A stretch of 64,000 nt of DNA from Bacillus suaedaesalsae (GCF_016890225.1 NZ_JAFELM010000039.1:62001-126000), one strand, 5' to 3'. Positions 35,407-44,950 are shown, counted from the stretch's first letter. The notes: generated by a model not told the origin, from the sequence alone. A program made the numbers and translations.

Positions 35407-37776
35407 TTAATTTGCCGTTGCATCTCCTAGAAATAGATCCCAACTAGTCACTTCGGTTCCATCCACTACTACCCTACCATCAACCACAGAAAAGAACTTA
35501 TTAAAATATACATAGCCATGAGCTGGTGAATCAATTGTTTGTAGTTCATACTCCCCATCTGACAATCTAAATTTATACGTTCCTTCTTCATTAATCCAGC
35601 TTGAATACCAAGAGCCTTCTACTCCTACTCCCACTACATTTACATAACCTTCTGTTAGTAACTGATGTCCATCATACACGCTTCCAGTTAAGTTTAAAGC
35701 AGGGACTTCAACTTGAAGTGTTTCAAGCTTCTCTTCATTAACAAATAACTCTCCATTCAAAACTGTAAACCTTGTATTTGGTCTGAACGAAGTATCATCA
35801 TATAAATAAACATTATCAAATACGTATTCGCCATCTGGTAAACGAAGTTGGAACTTACCTTCCTCGTTGGCAGATCCATAATAGAAGGTTTGATATTCAT
35901 CACTTATTGAATACACACTTAAGAATCCAGGTACTGGGTTCCCATTATCTAATAACGTACCTATAACTGTTACTGCCGGAAGTTTAATGAGCAATGACTC
36001 ATGTGGTTCTCCATATACATATAATGAACCATTTTGAATCGTGAATTCTTGGTTCAATTCAACCTGCGTATTATCATACAGATACACTGATTTTATTTTA
36101 TACTCACCATCTACTAACCTACCTAAAAATTTACCATCTTCACTAATTTCACTCCAATAATAAGAAGTTTCATCAGCTGTGCTATACGTTACAGTTCCAC
36201 CTGTAACAGGGTTTTCACCATCGAGTACAACTCCATTTAAACTTACTGGTGGTAATTGTAGAATAAGCATATTCTTTAGTTCACCATCTACATACAGCTT
36301 TCCATTTTCAATTTGGAATTGTGTAGAAAGACCTACCTCTTGATTCATGTCATATAAATAAGCCCCTGTTACTTTGTACGAACCGTCAGGTAGTCTTAAC
36401 GAATACTGACCGTTTTCATCCGTTGATGCATAATACCAGTCGAAGTAACCCTCTTCTTCATTGTATTTCTCTATATTTATATGGCCTTGAAGTGTTACTC
36501 CTTGATCCACTAATTGACCTTGAAGTGTTACAGGAGGTAAATTAATCGTTATACTGTCTTTCGTTATACCATCTTGAACTATTTTTCCATTTAGAATTTC
36601 AAATGCTACATTCACTATAGATTGACGATTATTCTCATAAACTTCTCTAATAAAATATTGTCCATCAGATAGTCTGTATTCGAAGTTACCTTTTTTATCA
36701 ACACTCATGTCAAAATAACCAGTATGTTCACCTTTCTCATCGTAACCTTCAACACCGATCCATGCATTCGTAATTGGTGTCTTTCCTTCTACTAATTTAC
36801 CCTTCAATGTTACATTCGGTATTTGGATATTTAAGAAATTCACCTTTTTTCCATCAATATATGTTTCTCCATTTTTTACTTCAAAAATGATCTTTTTCCA
36901 TTCGTAATAGGTTGGATGAGAAACACTGACCATATATTTGCCATCAGATAATTCTCTTAACGAATATTCTCCCTTTTTATTCGTGAGCACATATTCCACA
37001 AATTCGAAATGATATTCTTCTTCGTTAATTACTTGTTCTAAAGAGATAACGGCGTCACTAACTGACCTTGTCCCATCAGTAACTTTTCCACTATACGCCT
37101 TTTCTGGAAGAGAGATTTGTAAACTCTTTTGTTCTACTCCATCAATCGTTACAATTCCATTTAAAACGGAAAAATACAATTCATGATTATAAAATCCGTT
37201 TTCTAACTCAATTCCAAATAACAAATAATCTCCGTCTGGGAGAACTGCTGTAAATTCTCCATTATTCTTAGAAGATACAGTAAAAACCTCTTCCTCATAT
37301 TCACTTGTGTATCTTGATAGAATTACCTTTCCTTTTAAGCCCTTGTTACCTTCAGTTAATTTTCCCTGAAAATTCGAATCGGATTTTTGCCCAGCCGCTT
37401 TTGCTTCCTTTTTATTAGAAAGTTGAATCACTTGGTTTTCCGAACTCTTAACCTTTCCTTGCTTCACAGTAAAAGATTCTTTCGCGCTATACCACTTGTT
37501 CCCTTTGTTCACGGCCTTAACTGAATAATCTCCATCTGGAATTTTGCTACTTAATTGCCCTTTAGCATTCGTTGAAACAAGTCTAACCTTTTGTGTCTTC
37601 TCTTTAGATTGAATAACTAGTTGTGAGTTTTTAATTGGATGAATTCCTTCCCTTACCATAACTTCTTCTTTACCTTGAGAGGATTTCTTAGATGGTGTTT
37701 GTGCATTCACATTTCCTACTGAACTAGTAAATAAAAAAGCTAGTAGAATTAAAGTATAAATAAACTTCTTCTTCAT
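35407..37776 (-). CDS. Secreted protein of about eight carboxypeptidase-regulatory-like repeats
   Basis: 789 residues; signal peptide about 1-25 (NVNA). Then a linker and about eight ~90-residue beta-sandwich repeats built as LxGxLxxGxxPVxG...GxFxxRLxDGEYxxxxVYLYD...FxVxNGxLYVDGEx...LxIxLPxV, closest to CarboxypepD_reg/SpaA-like domains. No wall-sorting signal. Likely a stalk, adhesin or matrix protein; no enzyme motif seen. The start ATG 37776 is preceded by AGGAGGAAAATGA; a nearer ATG at 37780 is out of frame. Confidence 0.75.
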   Translation of the reverse strand: MKKKFIYTLILLAFLFTSSVGNVNAQTPSKKSSQGKEEVMVREGIHPIKNSQLVIQSKEKTQKVRLVSTNAKGQLSSKIPDGDYSVKAVNKGNKWYSAKESFTVKQGKVKSSENQVIQLSNKKEAKAAGQKSDSNFQGKLTEGNKGLKGKVILSRYTSEYEEEVFTVSSKNNGEFTAVLPDGDYLLFGIELENGFYNHELYFSVLNGIVTIDGVEQKSLQISLPEKAYSGKVTDGTRSVSDAVISLEQVINEEEYHFEFVEYVLTNKKGEYSLRELSDGKYMVSVSHPTYYEWKKIIFEVKNGETYIDGKKVNFLNIQIPNVTLKGKLVEGKTPITNAWIGVEGYDEKGEHTGYFDMSVDKKGNFEYRLSDGQYFIREVYENNRQSIVNVAFEILNGKIVQDGITKDSITINLPPVTLQGQLVDQGVTLQGHINIEKYNEEEGYFDWYYASTDENGQYSLRLPDGSYKVTGAYLYDMNQEVGLSTQFQIENGKLYVDGELKNMLILQLPPVSLNGVVLDGENPVTGGTVTYSTADETSYYWSEISEDGKFLGRLVDGEYKIKSVYLYDNTQVELNQEFTIQNGSLYVYGEPHESLLIKLPAVTVIGTLLDNGNPVPGFLSVYSISDEYQTFYYGSANEEGKFQLRLPDGEYVFDNVYLYDDTSFRPNTRFTVLNGELFVNEEKLETLQVEVPALNLTGSVYDGHQLLTEGYVNVVGVGVEGSWYSSWINEEGTYKFRLSDGEYELQTIDSPAHGYVYFNKFFSVVDGRVVVDGTEVTSWDLFLGDATAN

Positions 37777-37872
37777 TCATTTTCCTCCTGGAATGTAATT
37801 TTTAACCAACTAAATATATTCGACCTATGTAAAAAATTACCTTTCTATTTTTTCTTCTGCTGACTTTTTATA

Positions 37873-37881
37873 TTTCGACAC
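37873..37881 (-). promoter_or_regulatory. Spo0A-box-like site upstream of the repeat surface protein
   Basis: On the minus strand TGTCGAAA, about 100 nt from the start codon. Otherwise the gap 37777-38025 shows no gene. Confidence 0.4.
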
Positions 37882-38025
37882 ATTTTTCTCTTTATAAAAA
37901 GACAGATAATATAGTGAATATATTTATTTATCGAAATGACTTTACTAAATAATAGGTATTAAATCATGATTATATATGGAAATTTTCGAAAAATCTCACC
38001 CAAAACTAATGTTATCTTACTATAA

Positions 38026-38110
38026 AGAGATAAGGCACACCCACTTAAAGGTAGTTTTGCAAAGTATAGGGGCTACCTAAAGTCTATTGGAGATATGCCA
38101 GCCAGCTACT
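38026..38110 (+). ncRNA. Cyclic-di-GMP-I-like riboswitch, copy 2
   Basis: The order AAGGCACACCC, TTTTGCAAAG, TATAGGGGCTA, then ATATGCCAGCCAGCTACT matches copy 1 and the class I c-di-GMP aptamer. It differs from copy 1 in two places: no GAAA tetraloop is visible, and the C between GCAAAG and TATAGGGG is missing, so affinity may be altered. It ends 21 nt before the start of the second miniprotein. Confidence 0.75.
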
Positions 38111-38131
38111 CATTATCATAGGGGAAATAAA

Positions 38132-38257
38132 ATGCCTTATTATTCATTTAAAGAAATATGGACTCCTCTTATTCTTTTTAGAATCCGCTTCTATAGATGT
38201 AATGAGAATCATCGTTTTATTAAGATTGGCGGAGGAAAGCGAAAGAGAGTATTCTAA
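38132..38257 (+). CDS. Riboswitch-controlled basic 41-residue protein, copy 2
   Basis: ATG 38132 follows ATAGGGGAAATAAA. The 41 codons read MPYYSFKEIWTPL, then LFRIRFYRC, and end FIKIGGGKRKRVF. Against copy 1 the positions M-P-Y-Y, F-K-E, W-T-P-L, F, I-R-F, C, E, F-I-K-I-G and R-K are the same, and synonymous positions differ, as expected for a selected protein. Same organisation as copy 1: riboswitch, ORF, terminator, nothing else. No known domain recognised. Confidence 0.8.
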   Translation: MPYYSFKEIWTPLILFRIRFYRCNENHRFIKIGGGKRKRVF

Positions 38258-38281
38258 ACTGAATACATAAACTACTATTAT

Positions 38282-38305
38282 GAGGTTCAGTTAAGAACCT
38301 CTTTC
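38282..38305 (+). terminator. Terminator of the second miniprotein transcript
   Basis: Perfect GAGGTTC/GAACCTC stem, 6-nt loop, then TTTCTTC, 25 nt after the stop. Confidence 0.75.
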
Positions 38306-38320
38306 TTCTATAGAAAAAGA

Positions 38321-38342
38321 CTCTCTATCCTGTGATAGAGAG
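38321..38342 (-). terminator. Terminator of the NlpC/P60 gene
   Basis: Perfect CTCTCTATC/GATAGAGAG stem with a 4-nt loop; minus-strand reading ends in CTTTTTC. Confidence 0.85.
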
Positions 38343-38350
38343 CCTTAATC

Positions 38351-38800
38351 TTAATATTTTTTAGCACCTAAATATCTAGTTTTATAGTAACTATCACTTA
38401 ATTTATTAATCATAACACCTTTAGAAGAACTAGCATGCACAAAGCTATTATTACCTATGTAGATTCCAACATGTGATGGACCTTTTTTATATGTCTGAAA
38501 GAATACTAAATCTCCAACCTGCGGTGACTTTACTGCCTTTCCAACTTTCCACATATCCGCTGAAGAACGTGGTAACTTCTTACCTAGCCCATTAGCATAT
38601 GCAAAACCTACAAACCCACTACAGTCAAAGCCCTTTTTACTTGTACCACCAAATTTGTAAGGAGTTCCTATTAAGGCAGTGCTAACCTTGACTAGTTGTT
38701 GAGGGTTTTTGGCAGCTGTTGCAGCCGACACCTTGTCTTGTGGAGTATATATAGAAAGTATAATTATTGCTAGAATAATAGAAGTTATGATTCTTTTCAT
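38351..38800 (-). CDS. Secreted NlpC/P60 peptidoglycan endopeptidase
   Basis: 149 residues from ATG 38800 (CTAGGAGACATAAT upstream). Signal peptide about 1-26, then a bare NlpC/P60 domain: KFGGTSKKGFDCSGF with the catalytic Cys, SHVGIYIG with the catalytic His and FVHAS with the third polar residue. It should cut D-gamma-glutamyl-diamino acid bonds in wall peptides. It has no wall-binding repeats, unlike LytE/LytF. Sits downstream of the second c-di-GMP miniprotein, on the opposite strand. Confidence 0.9.
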   Translation of the reverse strand: MKRIITSIILAIIILSIYTPQDKVSAATAAKNPQQLVKVSTALIGTPYKFGGTSKKGFDCSGFVGFAYANGLGKKLPRSSADMWKVGKAVKSPQVGDLVFFQTYKKGPSHVGIYIGNNSFVHASSSKGVMINKLSDSYYKTRYLGAKKY

Positions 38801-39021
38801 ATTATGTCTCCTAGTTATAGTTTTCTGAAAATTTAAACTAAAGTTATTATAACAAGGATAATAGAAAAAAAGTTTTACAGTTCTGTTACAAATAAATTGA
38901 AAGAGAACATAATCCAACTCTATCTAAACAATTAAATCAAAAAGAGCATATTTTGAAACTAAATCCAAAACACACTCTTTATTTCAATTTATTGATTTCT
39001 TAACTATTAAAGCCCTCTATC

Positions 39022-39420
39022 TTACATCTCTAAATCAGTAAACGCATAAGGCAATAATTCCTTCAACGTCAACTCTAATATATCATTCTTATCATTTGTT
39101 AAATAAACCGGCATATCAGGTAAGCAGAACTCAGCCAAAACCTGTCTACAAATGCTGCAAGGTGGAAGAAAATCTTTTGTATCACCTGCAACCGCAATTG
39201 CCCTGAAGTCACCTTTCTTATAGCCACTTGCGACAGCCGTAAATATCGCAGTTCGCTCAGCACAGTTCGTTGCACCTAATGAAACATTCTCCACATTTAC
39301 TCCATTAATGACAGAACCATCTGCTAAAAGAATCGCGGCTCCTACTGGAAACTTCGAATATGGAACGTAAGCTCGTTCCTTCATCTGACGTGCACTTTGC
39401 ATTAATAACTCTTTATTCAT
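39022..39420 (-). CDS. cdd: Cytidine deaminase
   Basis: 132 residues from ATG 39420 (AAAGGG nine bases upstream; two earlier in-frame ATGs lack a ribosome site). SKFPVGAAIL, NCAERTAIF with the catalytic Glu and the zinc Cys, and PPCSICRQVLAEF with the other two zinc Cys are those of homotetrameric cytidine deaminases. Deaminates cytidine and deoxycytidine for pyrimidine salvage. A weak AAAGAG/CTCTTT stem at 38941-38980 may be its terminator. Confidence 0.95.
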   Translation of the reverse strand: MNKELLMQSARQMKERAYVPYSKFPVGAAILLADGSVINGVNVENVSLGATNCAERTAIFTAVASGYKKGDFRAIAVAGDTKDFLPPCSICRQVLAEFCLPDMPVYLTNDKNDILELTLKELLPYAFTDLEM

Positions 39421-39585
39421 TGTATCCATCCCTTTCAAATCAGAATGAACTTATCTCAGTTCCCTAACCAACTTTAAAATCGGCAGGATTTCTACTATAA
39501 TATTTTTTCGAAATGTTTGTCAACACGGGAGACGGAGGATTCTATAGTCGGCATCGTGGATACTTGATAGTCCTGCCTGATACCC

Positions 39586-39620
39586 AAGTAGCCCAACTTC
39601 GTTAAGAAGAAGGGCTACTT
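39586..39620. repeat. Inverted repeat between cdd and the exporter gene
   Basis: Perfect 9-bp arms AAGTAGCCC/GGGCTACTT with a 17-nt loop. It lies just after the stop of the MFS gene but lacks a T-run on the minus strand, so a terminator role is uncertain. Confidence 0.45.
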
Positions 39621-39640
39621 TATCATCATATTATTACCAT

Positions 39641-40882
39641 TTATGCCTGACTTACATTTGCAGGTGTATTTTTCATACTGTTTTTTGTAACTGCCATTAT
39701 AATAAAGATGCTACATAATCCAGAGATTAAGATTAATGCACCGCATAAAATAATTACAAATTGGGGTGATGATATTGTTCCAACCAACCCATTGATTCCC
39801 ATCCCTAATAAAGTGATAGAACTAAGGAAACTTGTAATTGTACTGAAAAATCTACCCAACTGATCATATGGAATAGCAGTTTGCCAGAATGTACTAGCAC
39901 TCATATTGAAGGCAGAATTAAATATCCCTAGCGCAAAGGCTGATGCCATCATCAGGTAAAGGTTTGATGAGAAACCTATACAAGCATAGAATATTCCTAA
40001 TCCTAAAGTTCCCCCACCAAGTTGGATAGCTAATGGAAGCTTTTTTATAATTGCTGAACCAAATATTGATGTTAGTATCATCCCTGCGCTTAGAGCTCCC
40101 AATATATAGCCAACATACTCTGCCTTATACCCACTTTTGTCTACATGGGCAGTAAAGGTAACATCCACACCTGCTATTCCAAGCATAATGCAAACATACA
40201 TAACGAGTACACTAATTACAATTGGTGATTTGATGGGACTTAATCCCTCAACCCAACTTTTCCAGAAGCTTTTCTTTTCCTTTTTTCCTTCTAACTGAAT
40301 CGGCTCAATACTAGCTAGAGACAATCCAATAAACAAAGTTGATGCTAATACATAGGTTGCAGAATCAATTAAAAATCCGATATTTTGTTGGCCCTCAGGA
40401 AGTATGCCAAGTACAGTTGCAGCCAATCCAGGTCCGATGATCTTAACTAGTTCTCTAGTAGATTGGAATGTTCCATTCGCTTCCATCAGTTGCTTTTCAT
40501 CCACAATGTTTACTATATATTTATTAAATGCTGGTGTTCGGAATGAAGAAATAAATGATATAGCAAATGCAGCAACAAAATATACATGTAGTGTATTAGG
40601 TAAGAAAAATAAACTTGCAATCAATATTGCACTTGATATATTCGTGGCTACGATGACTTTTGCTGGGTTTTTATTTTCTATAATTACCCCCGCTATTGCT
40701 CCACCTACTAAACTACCAACACTTAAAAAAAGTGCAATACCCATTGTTGTTAGTAACGTCTCCGTCTTCGTGTACGTCATAACAATCAGGAGCATGTAGC
40801 TAAACCATGAGCCTATCTCAGAAATAAACAAAGATATTGCAAGTCTTCTAAACATTAAATTTTGTTTTAGTATATTTAACAT
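39641..40882 (-). CDS. MFS-family exporter of the RiPP locus
   Basis: 413 residues with about 12 membrane helices and the MFS_3-like N-terminus LFISEIGSWFSYMLLIVMT. The loop between helices 2 and 3 and VSFISSFRTPAFN-like region resemble macrolide-type efflux proteins. It is the last gene of a minus-strand cluster with a radical SAM maturase, M16 peptidase and ArsR-like regulator, so the most likely cargo is the modified peptide or a self-protection function. Start ATG after AAAGGGGTGATAAA. Confidence 0.8.
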   Translation of the reverse strand: MLNILKQNLMFRRLAISLFISEIGSWFSYMLLIVMTYTKTETLLTTMGIALFLSVGSLVGGAIAGVIIENKNPAKVIVATNISSAILIASLFFLPNTLHVYFVAAFAISFISSFRTPAFNKYIVNIVDEKQLMEANGTFQSTRELVKIIGPGLAATVLGILPEGQQNIGFLIDSATYVLASTLFIGLSLASIEPIQLEGKKEKKSFWKSWVEGLSPIKSPIVISVLVMYVCIMLGIAGVDVTFTAHVDKSGYKAEYVGYILGALSAGMILTSIFGSAIIKKLPLAIQLGGGTLGLGIFYACIGFSSNLYLMMASAFALGIFNSAFNMSASTFWQTAIPYDQLGRFFSTITSFLSSITLLGMGINGLVGTISSPQFVIILCGALILISGLCSIFIIMAVTKNSMKNTPANVSQA

Positions 40883-40896
40883 TTTATCACCCCTTT

Positions 40897-41448
40897 TTAA
40901 TTTTCACGATCGAATCGGTATCCGATCATTAGTGAATTAATATATACTCCTTCTTCATCATCACCAATTTCATTTGCTCTAATGAACTTTTCTATTTCTT
41001 CCATTTTTCTTCTTAGCTCATTGAATAGTTCGTCTTTTACTTTTACTTGTGCATACTTAATAGTCGCAGAACTTTCTAATAACTTCTGAGTATCCAAATC
41101 AGAAATATCACTTTTCACCTTGTTATAAATTAAATCTAATGTTGTTGAAGGGCTTAGTAATGGTACTACACTACTTAAATCAACATCCCGGTCAACAGCT
41201 CTGTATACAAAGTGAATGGACCTCCCATTTACGGATACCATTTCATGCTTCTTAATTAAGTTCGTATCTTCCAATCTGTCCAAATGAAAGGAAATCTCAA
41301 GAGGTTTCAATCCTGTCTTTCTTGATAATTCTTCTGGACTTATCTCACCATCTAATAGATATAAAAATGTTTTTAGTACGTTAGGATTTTGCAAAATCCC
41401 TTCCTGATCTGCATTGAGTTCTTTACTAGTTTTCTCCATATTCCTCAC
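40897..41448 (-). CDS. ArsR-like winged-helix regulator
   Basis: 183 residues. LDGEISPEELSRKTGLKPLEISFHLDRLEDTNLIKK (in parts, about 33-68) is a winged helix-turn-helix and VNGRSIHFVYR the wing. The second half has a helical segment (VKVKDELFNELRRKMEEIEK) that could dimerise. The GTG start overlaps the M16 stop (GTGA); ATG 41439 is an alternative with GGGGTG upstream. Likely controls the cluster or the exporter. Not a metal-sensing ArsR by visible Cys motifs. Confidence 0.75.
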   Translation of the reverse strand: MRNMEKTSKELNADQEGILQNPNVLKTFLYLLDGEISPEELSRKTGLKPLEISFHLDRLEDTNLIKKHEMVSVNGRSIHFVYRAVDRDVDLSSVVPLLSPSTTLDLIYNKVKSDISDLDTQKLLESSATIKYAQVKVKDELFNELRRKMEEIEKFIRANEIGDDEEGVYINSLMIGYRFDREN

Positions 41449-42704
41449 CCCATTTTATCAACTTGTTGGAGTAACTTTTGTCCGTCAACATCACCCATGA
41501 CGACCATAGATAATCGCAATGGATCAATATATTCATTTAAAAAACCTTTTATATTCTCAACAGTTGATAATTCAAATTGTCGTACTAAATCATTTGGGTA
41601 AATCGTTTCTCTAAAAATTTCATTTCTTCCTATTATTTTTAAGAAGTATTGTTGATGTTGAGTTTTTAAATATAAATCCGTTTTCAATCCAGAGATTGCG
41701 TTATTAACCTCCGAACTGTCTAAAGAGTTTTCCTTAATATAGTTAACTTCTTCTATTAAAATATCTAGTAATTGACTAAATTTATCTTTGGCAACAGATG
41801 TATATATACCCCAGTTACCTGTTTGGATAAATCCTTGATAAAAACTTTGAATATGGTAAACTAGGCCTTCCTTCTCACGTGCTTTTAGCATTAATCTTGA
41901 ATTCGGAAATCCTCCCCAACCCTTAATTGCAACCTCAAAGTTTTTCTTTCCTTCATCCCGTAATGAAGGTCCGACTCCACCCATACACAGTGTTACGTAA
42001 TCTGATTTTTGTTTCAGAATATTAAAATGCACGGATTCCGAGGAACGAATTTCAATGGGTGTGGGCACACCACTCGGTACATTACTGTAGATTTCACTTG
42101 CATCGTTAATTACATCATTAATATTATTATTTGTGATTATAACAATGACTGAATTATCAGCAGAGTATATCTCTTGATACCGTTGTAATAAATGTTTTGC
42201 GCTAAAGGATTTTATCGTTTGCTCATTTCCTAGAATCCAGTTTCCGTATCCATGCCCACCATACATACCTTCTATTAGACGATCCATAATTTGTTCTGAA
42301 CTATGGAGTTTTCGTTGTAATTCTGCAAGAATAATTTTTCTTTCAGCTTCAACATCTTCTTCAGTAAAATCAGCTTCAAAGGTAAGTTCATATAGTGCCT
42401 TCAATAGTGTTTTTGAATGTTGAGACAAAATTAGACCTTCAAATGATGTACATTCTTTAGTAGTGTGAGCATTCAATAGTCCACCATTATTGACGATTTC
42501 CTTTACTGCCTCTTTTCCTCTTCTTATCGCACGCTGATTATTAAAGATAAGATGCTCTAGAAAATGACTTAGTCCACTCTCTTCTTTTAACTCATTTCGA
42601 CTTCCATGCCTAATAAATACGCCTACACTTGTTACAAGCGTTTCAGGTTTTTCAACTACCAATACTCTTAATCCATTTGCTAACACAGTAGAGTGAAATA
42701 ACAA
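41445..42704 (-). CDS. M16-family zinc peptidase
   Basis: 419 residues. H47-F-L-E50-H51 is the inverted zinc motif of M16 peptidases and E128 (ILAEL) is the third ligand at the expected spacing. The C-terminal half (about 185-400) is the second, inactive-like M16 lobe. In RiPP loci such as the subtilosin cluster, M16-type proteins remove the leader peptide; here it is a good candidate to mature the precursor at 44951. The start codon is TTG 42704; no strong ribosome site, so the exact start is not certain. Confidence 0.9.
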   Translation of the reverse strand: MLFHSTVLANGLRVLVVEKPETLVTSVGVFIRHGSRNELKEESGLSHFLEHLIFNNQRAIRRGKEAVKEIVNNGGLLNAHTTKECTSFEGLILSQHSKTLLKALYELTFEADFTEEDVEAERKIILAELQRKLHSSEQIMDRLIEGMYGGHGYGNWILGNEQTIKSFSAKHLLQRYQEIYSADNSVIVIITNNNINDVINDASEIYSNVPSGVPTPIEIRSSESVHFNILKQKSDYVTLCMGGVGPSLRDEGKKNFEVAIKGWGGFPNSRLMLKAREKEGLVYHIQSFYQGFIQTGNWGIYTSVAKDKFSQLLDILIEEVNYIKENSLDSSEVNNAISGLKTDLYLKTQHQQYFLKIIGRNEIFRETIYPNDLVRQFELSTVENIKGFLNEYIDPLRLSMVVMGDVDGQKLLQQVDKMG

Positions 42705-42722
42705 TTCCTATTCACCATCCAA

Positions 42723-43550
42723 TTATTTCTGTAAAATTTTATCATTATATTCAAGATTTTTTAAAATTTGTATCCGTCTCTCATAGGACACATCACACTT
42801 ATTAAGGATAGTAATTGCTTCCTTAATAAATAATATAGCTTTCTCTTTATCTCGAATTCTATAGTAATACAAGGCTAATGCATTCAATGATTCGGCATGC
42901 CTACAGTTCTTCTCATTTATATCTTCTATAAATATCAAATCTTGTATTGATGTCTCAATTGCTTTATAGGCATTTTCATAATCTTCTTTTAGAGTTAACA
43001 TGACTCCTAGCTTATTCCATAATCTTTGGTGTTTTTCTTTATCAGAGGTAGAGAGGAAGGCTTCCTTAAACCTTTCTCTTAAGAGTGACAAATCCTTTTC
43101 AAAATACGTCATATCAATAGCTTGCAAATGAAGGCTATGTGATTTTGGATGTTTTACTTGTTCATAATAATGCCAAAACCATTTATTCATGGAGTAATAG
43201 TAAAAATGAGATGTGAGGAATTCGTTCAAGTTATTCTGTGAAACGTTAGATAGGATATCTTGCTCAACACCTACTACGCTCACGTCATTATATTTTTCTA
43301 TTAAATGATCACAACGATTCATTAGTTCTTTGCTTTTATCCCCATTTGATAGCATCTTCAATCTAAAGGGCTGAATAATATAGTTTTTATAAAAATTAGT
43401 TCCCATTCTTAGTAACAATTCTGGAAAGAATGCTCCTAAAATCACTATTTCTTCAGTTGTAAAATCTACTTTTTGTTTCAATAAACTTACATATAACCCT
43501 CTGGGGTAATTAGAACGAAATATATATGTTTCATCTAAAATTGATTCCAT
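42723..43550 (-). CDS. Uncharacterised TPR-like protein of the RiPP locus
   Basis: 275 residues, mostly alpha-helical. The second half looks like TPR repeats (LWNKLGVMLTLKEDYENAYK, HAESLNALALYYYRIRDKEK). The first half (FRSNYPRGLYVSLLKQK, TTEEIVILGAFFPELLLRMG) I do not recognise; no signal peptide and no membrane helix. Starts 2 nt after the radical SAM stop, so coupled. It could be a partner for the maturase or a protein-protein adaptor. Confidence 0.6.
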   Translation of the reverse strand: MESILDETYIFRSNYPRGLYVSLLKQKVDFTTEEIVILGAFFPELLLRMGTNFYKNYIIQPFRLKMLSNGDKSKELMNRCDHLIEKYNDVSVVGVEQDILSNVSQNNLNEFLTSHFYYYSMNKWFWHYYEQVKHPKSHSLHLQAIDMTYFEKDLSLLRERFKEAFLSTSDKEKHQRLWNKLGVMLTLKEDYENAYKAIETSIQDLIFIEDINEKNCRHAESLNALALYYYRIRDKEKAILFIKEAITILNKCDVSYERRIQILKNLEYNDKILQK

Positions 43551-43552
43551 CG

Positions 43553-44848
43553 CTATTTTATTACCTCAATAAACTTTTCACCTTGACGATCCATCGTAGT
43601 GATTATACTTTTCATTTGTGTTTTATGATCAGGACATGGTGTCCTATTTTCTGTTAATCGAATCCATGGGCACGAATCACCGTGACATGAAGGGGCTAAA
43701 AAACACTCCTTACATTTAGAATCCTCAATTCCAGACTCTGTCCACGCATCAAATTTATTACGATCCAGATCTAGTGAGCCGTCCTGATTTAATTGTCCAA
43801 CATGATTAATATCATCATATAATGCGACCGTACATTTATATAACATCCCATCTGTACCAAATACAAAGGAATGAGGACTCGCTGCATAACAAATGGAATG
43901 TGGTTTAATTTTCTTACCAATACGTTCGACAGTAGCACCTTTATCTAACGCGAGATTTGTTAGCTGTATGGCTGTACTCTCTGCACAAACATCTAAGTTT
44001 TCATCATTACTTCCACCCCATTTTCCAATATTGTGGAAATACAATCGAAAACGGTCATCTCTACCAAATAAGCGCTTCATTTCTTCTATATAATCAACGA
44101 CATGTATGTAATTATCCTCACCAACATTCATTCGGAGAATAACATGAAAGTCTTCTGTTCTTTCTGATAACTTCTTTAAATTATTTATGATAACGTCGTA
44201 TGTACCTTGTCCACCCTTTAAAATCCTTTGTTTATCGTGTGTTTCTTTAGTACCATCAATGGTTATCTGAAAACCCTTTACCTGATTTCGCAAGAGAAGA
44301 TCAATTACCGAATCATTTAAAAAATATCCGTTAGTTGTAACTGTTGCTGCGTAGTTAATACCGTATTCATTTGATTTCTTAATAAACTTCTGCGATAACC
44401 TTTCAATTACATCGGGAGCCAGTAATGGTTCACCACCGAACCAACTCACAGAAAATTCCTTATAAGAATAGTCTTCTATTCTTTTATTTACGAATTTCTC
44501 AATTCCTTCTTCAACCTCAGGTTTTAATTTATTCTTCTCAAAACGTTCATAGCAGTATATACATCTAAAATTGCAATTTTCGTGTGCTAGAATAGTGAGA
44601 TGTAATGGGTTATTATTATTTCTGGCCTTTTTGTAAGCGGAAAGAACATCATCTGCATCATTTTCACTTTCATAAAAATGATATTTTGAGAATATATCAC
44701 TCATATTCCCTAACTTACTCAACTCACCAAAACCTTTTGCCGATTTTTTCGGTACCTTAAACCCAATACTGTTTCTTATATTAAAGTAAATGTCAGATTC
44801 TCCATCGTAACTTTCAGACTTAATGACATATCTTGACTTCTTCAGCAT
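43553..44848 (-). CDS. Radical SAM/SPASM peptide maturase
   Basis: 431 residues. HENCNFRCIYCYERF gives the CxxxCxxC cluster (C92, C96, C99) for SAM cleavage; WFGGEPLLAP and TTNGYFLND follow as in the family. The C-terminal SPASM region (about 315-420) has HSICYAASPHSF, LYKCTV, CKECFLAPSCHGDSCPW and PCPDHK for auxiliary Fe-S clusters. SPASM maturases put thioether or carbon-carbon bonds into peptides. The neighbour upstream encodes a short peptide with one Cys in its C-terminal core. ATG start with AAGGTG upstream. Confidence 0.92.
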   Translation of the reverse strand: MLKKSRYVIKSESYDGESDIYFNIRNSIGFKVPKKSAKGFGELSKLGNMSDIFSKYHFYESENDADDVLSAYKKARNNNNPLHLTILAHENCNFRCIYCYERFEKNKLKPEVEEGIEKFVNKRIEDYSYKEFSVSWFGGEPLLAPDVIERLSQKFIKKSNEYGINYAATVTTNGYFLNDSVIDLLLRNQVKGFQITIDGTKETHDKQRILKGGQGTYDVIINNLKKLSERTEDFHVILRMNVGEDNYIHVVDYIEEMKRLFGRDDRFRLYFHNIGKWGGSNDENLDVCAESTAIQLTNLALDKGATVERIGKKIKPHSICYAASPHSFVFGTDGMLYKCTVALYDDINHVGQLNQDGSLDLDRNKFDAWTESGIEDSKCKECFLAPSCHGDSCPWIRLTENRTPCPDHKTQMKSIITTMDRQGEKFIEVIK

Positions 44849-44873
44849 ATTTTCACACCTTAAAATTGATATT

Positions 44874-44909
44874 GGCTAAGGAAAGTGTAGTTGTGCACTT
44901 CCCTTAGCC
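44874..44909 (-). promoter_or_regulatory. Hairpin between the RiPP precursor and maturase genes
   Basis: GGCTAAGG and CCTTAGCC (8 bp) continue after one mismatch with AAGTG/CACTT, loop 8 nt, in the 102-nt gap. With no long T-run it could be a partial terminator or an RNA processing stem that lets precursor exceed maturase. Confidence 0.6.
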
Positions 44910-44950
44910 ATAATTTGTTACCAAGTTATGCTGTTCTTTAATGTTATCCA

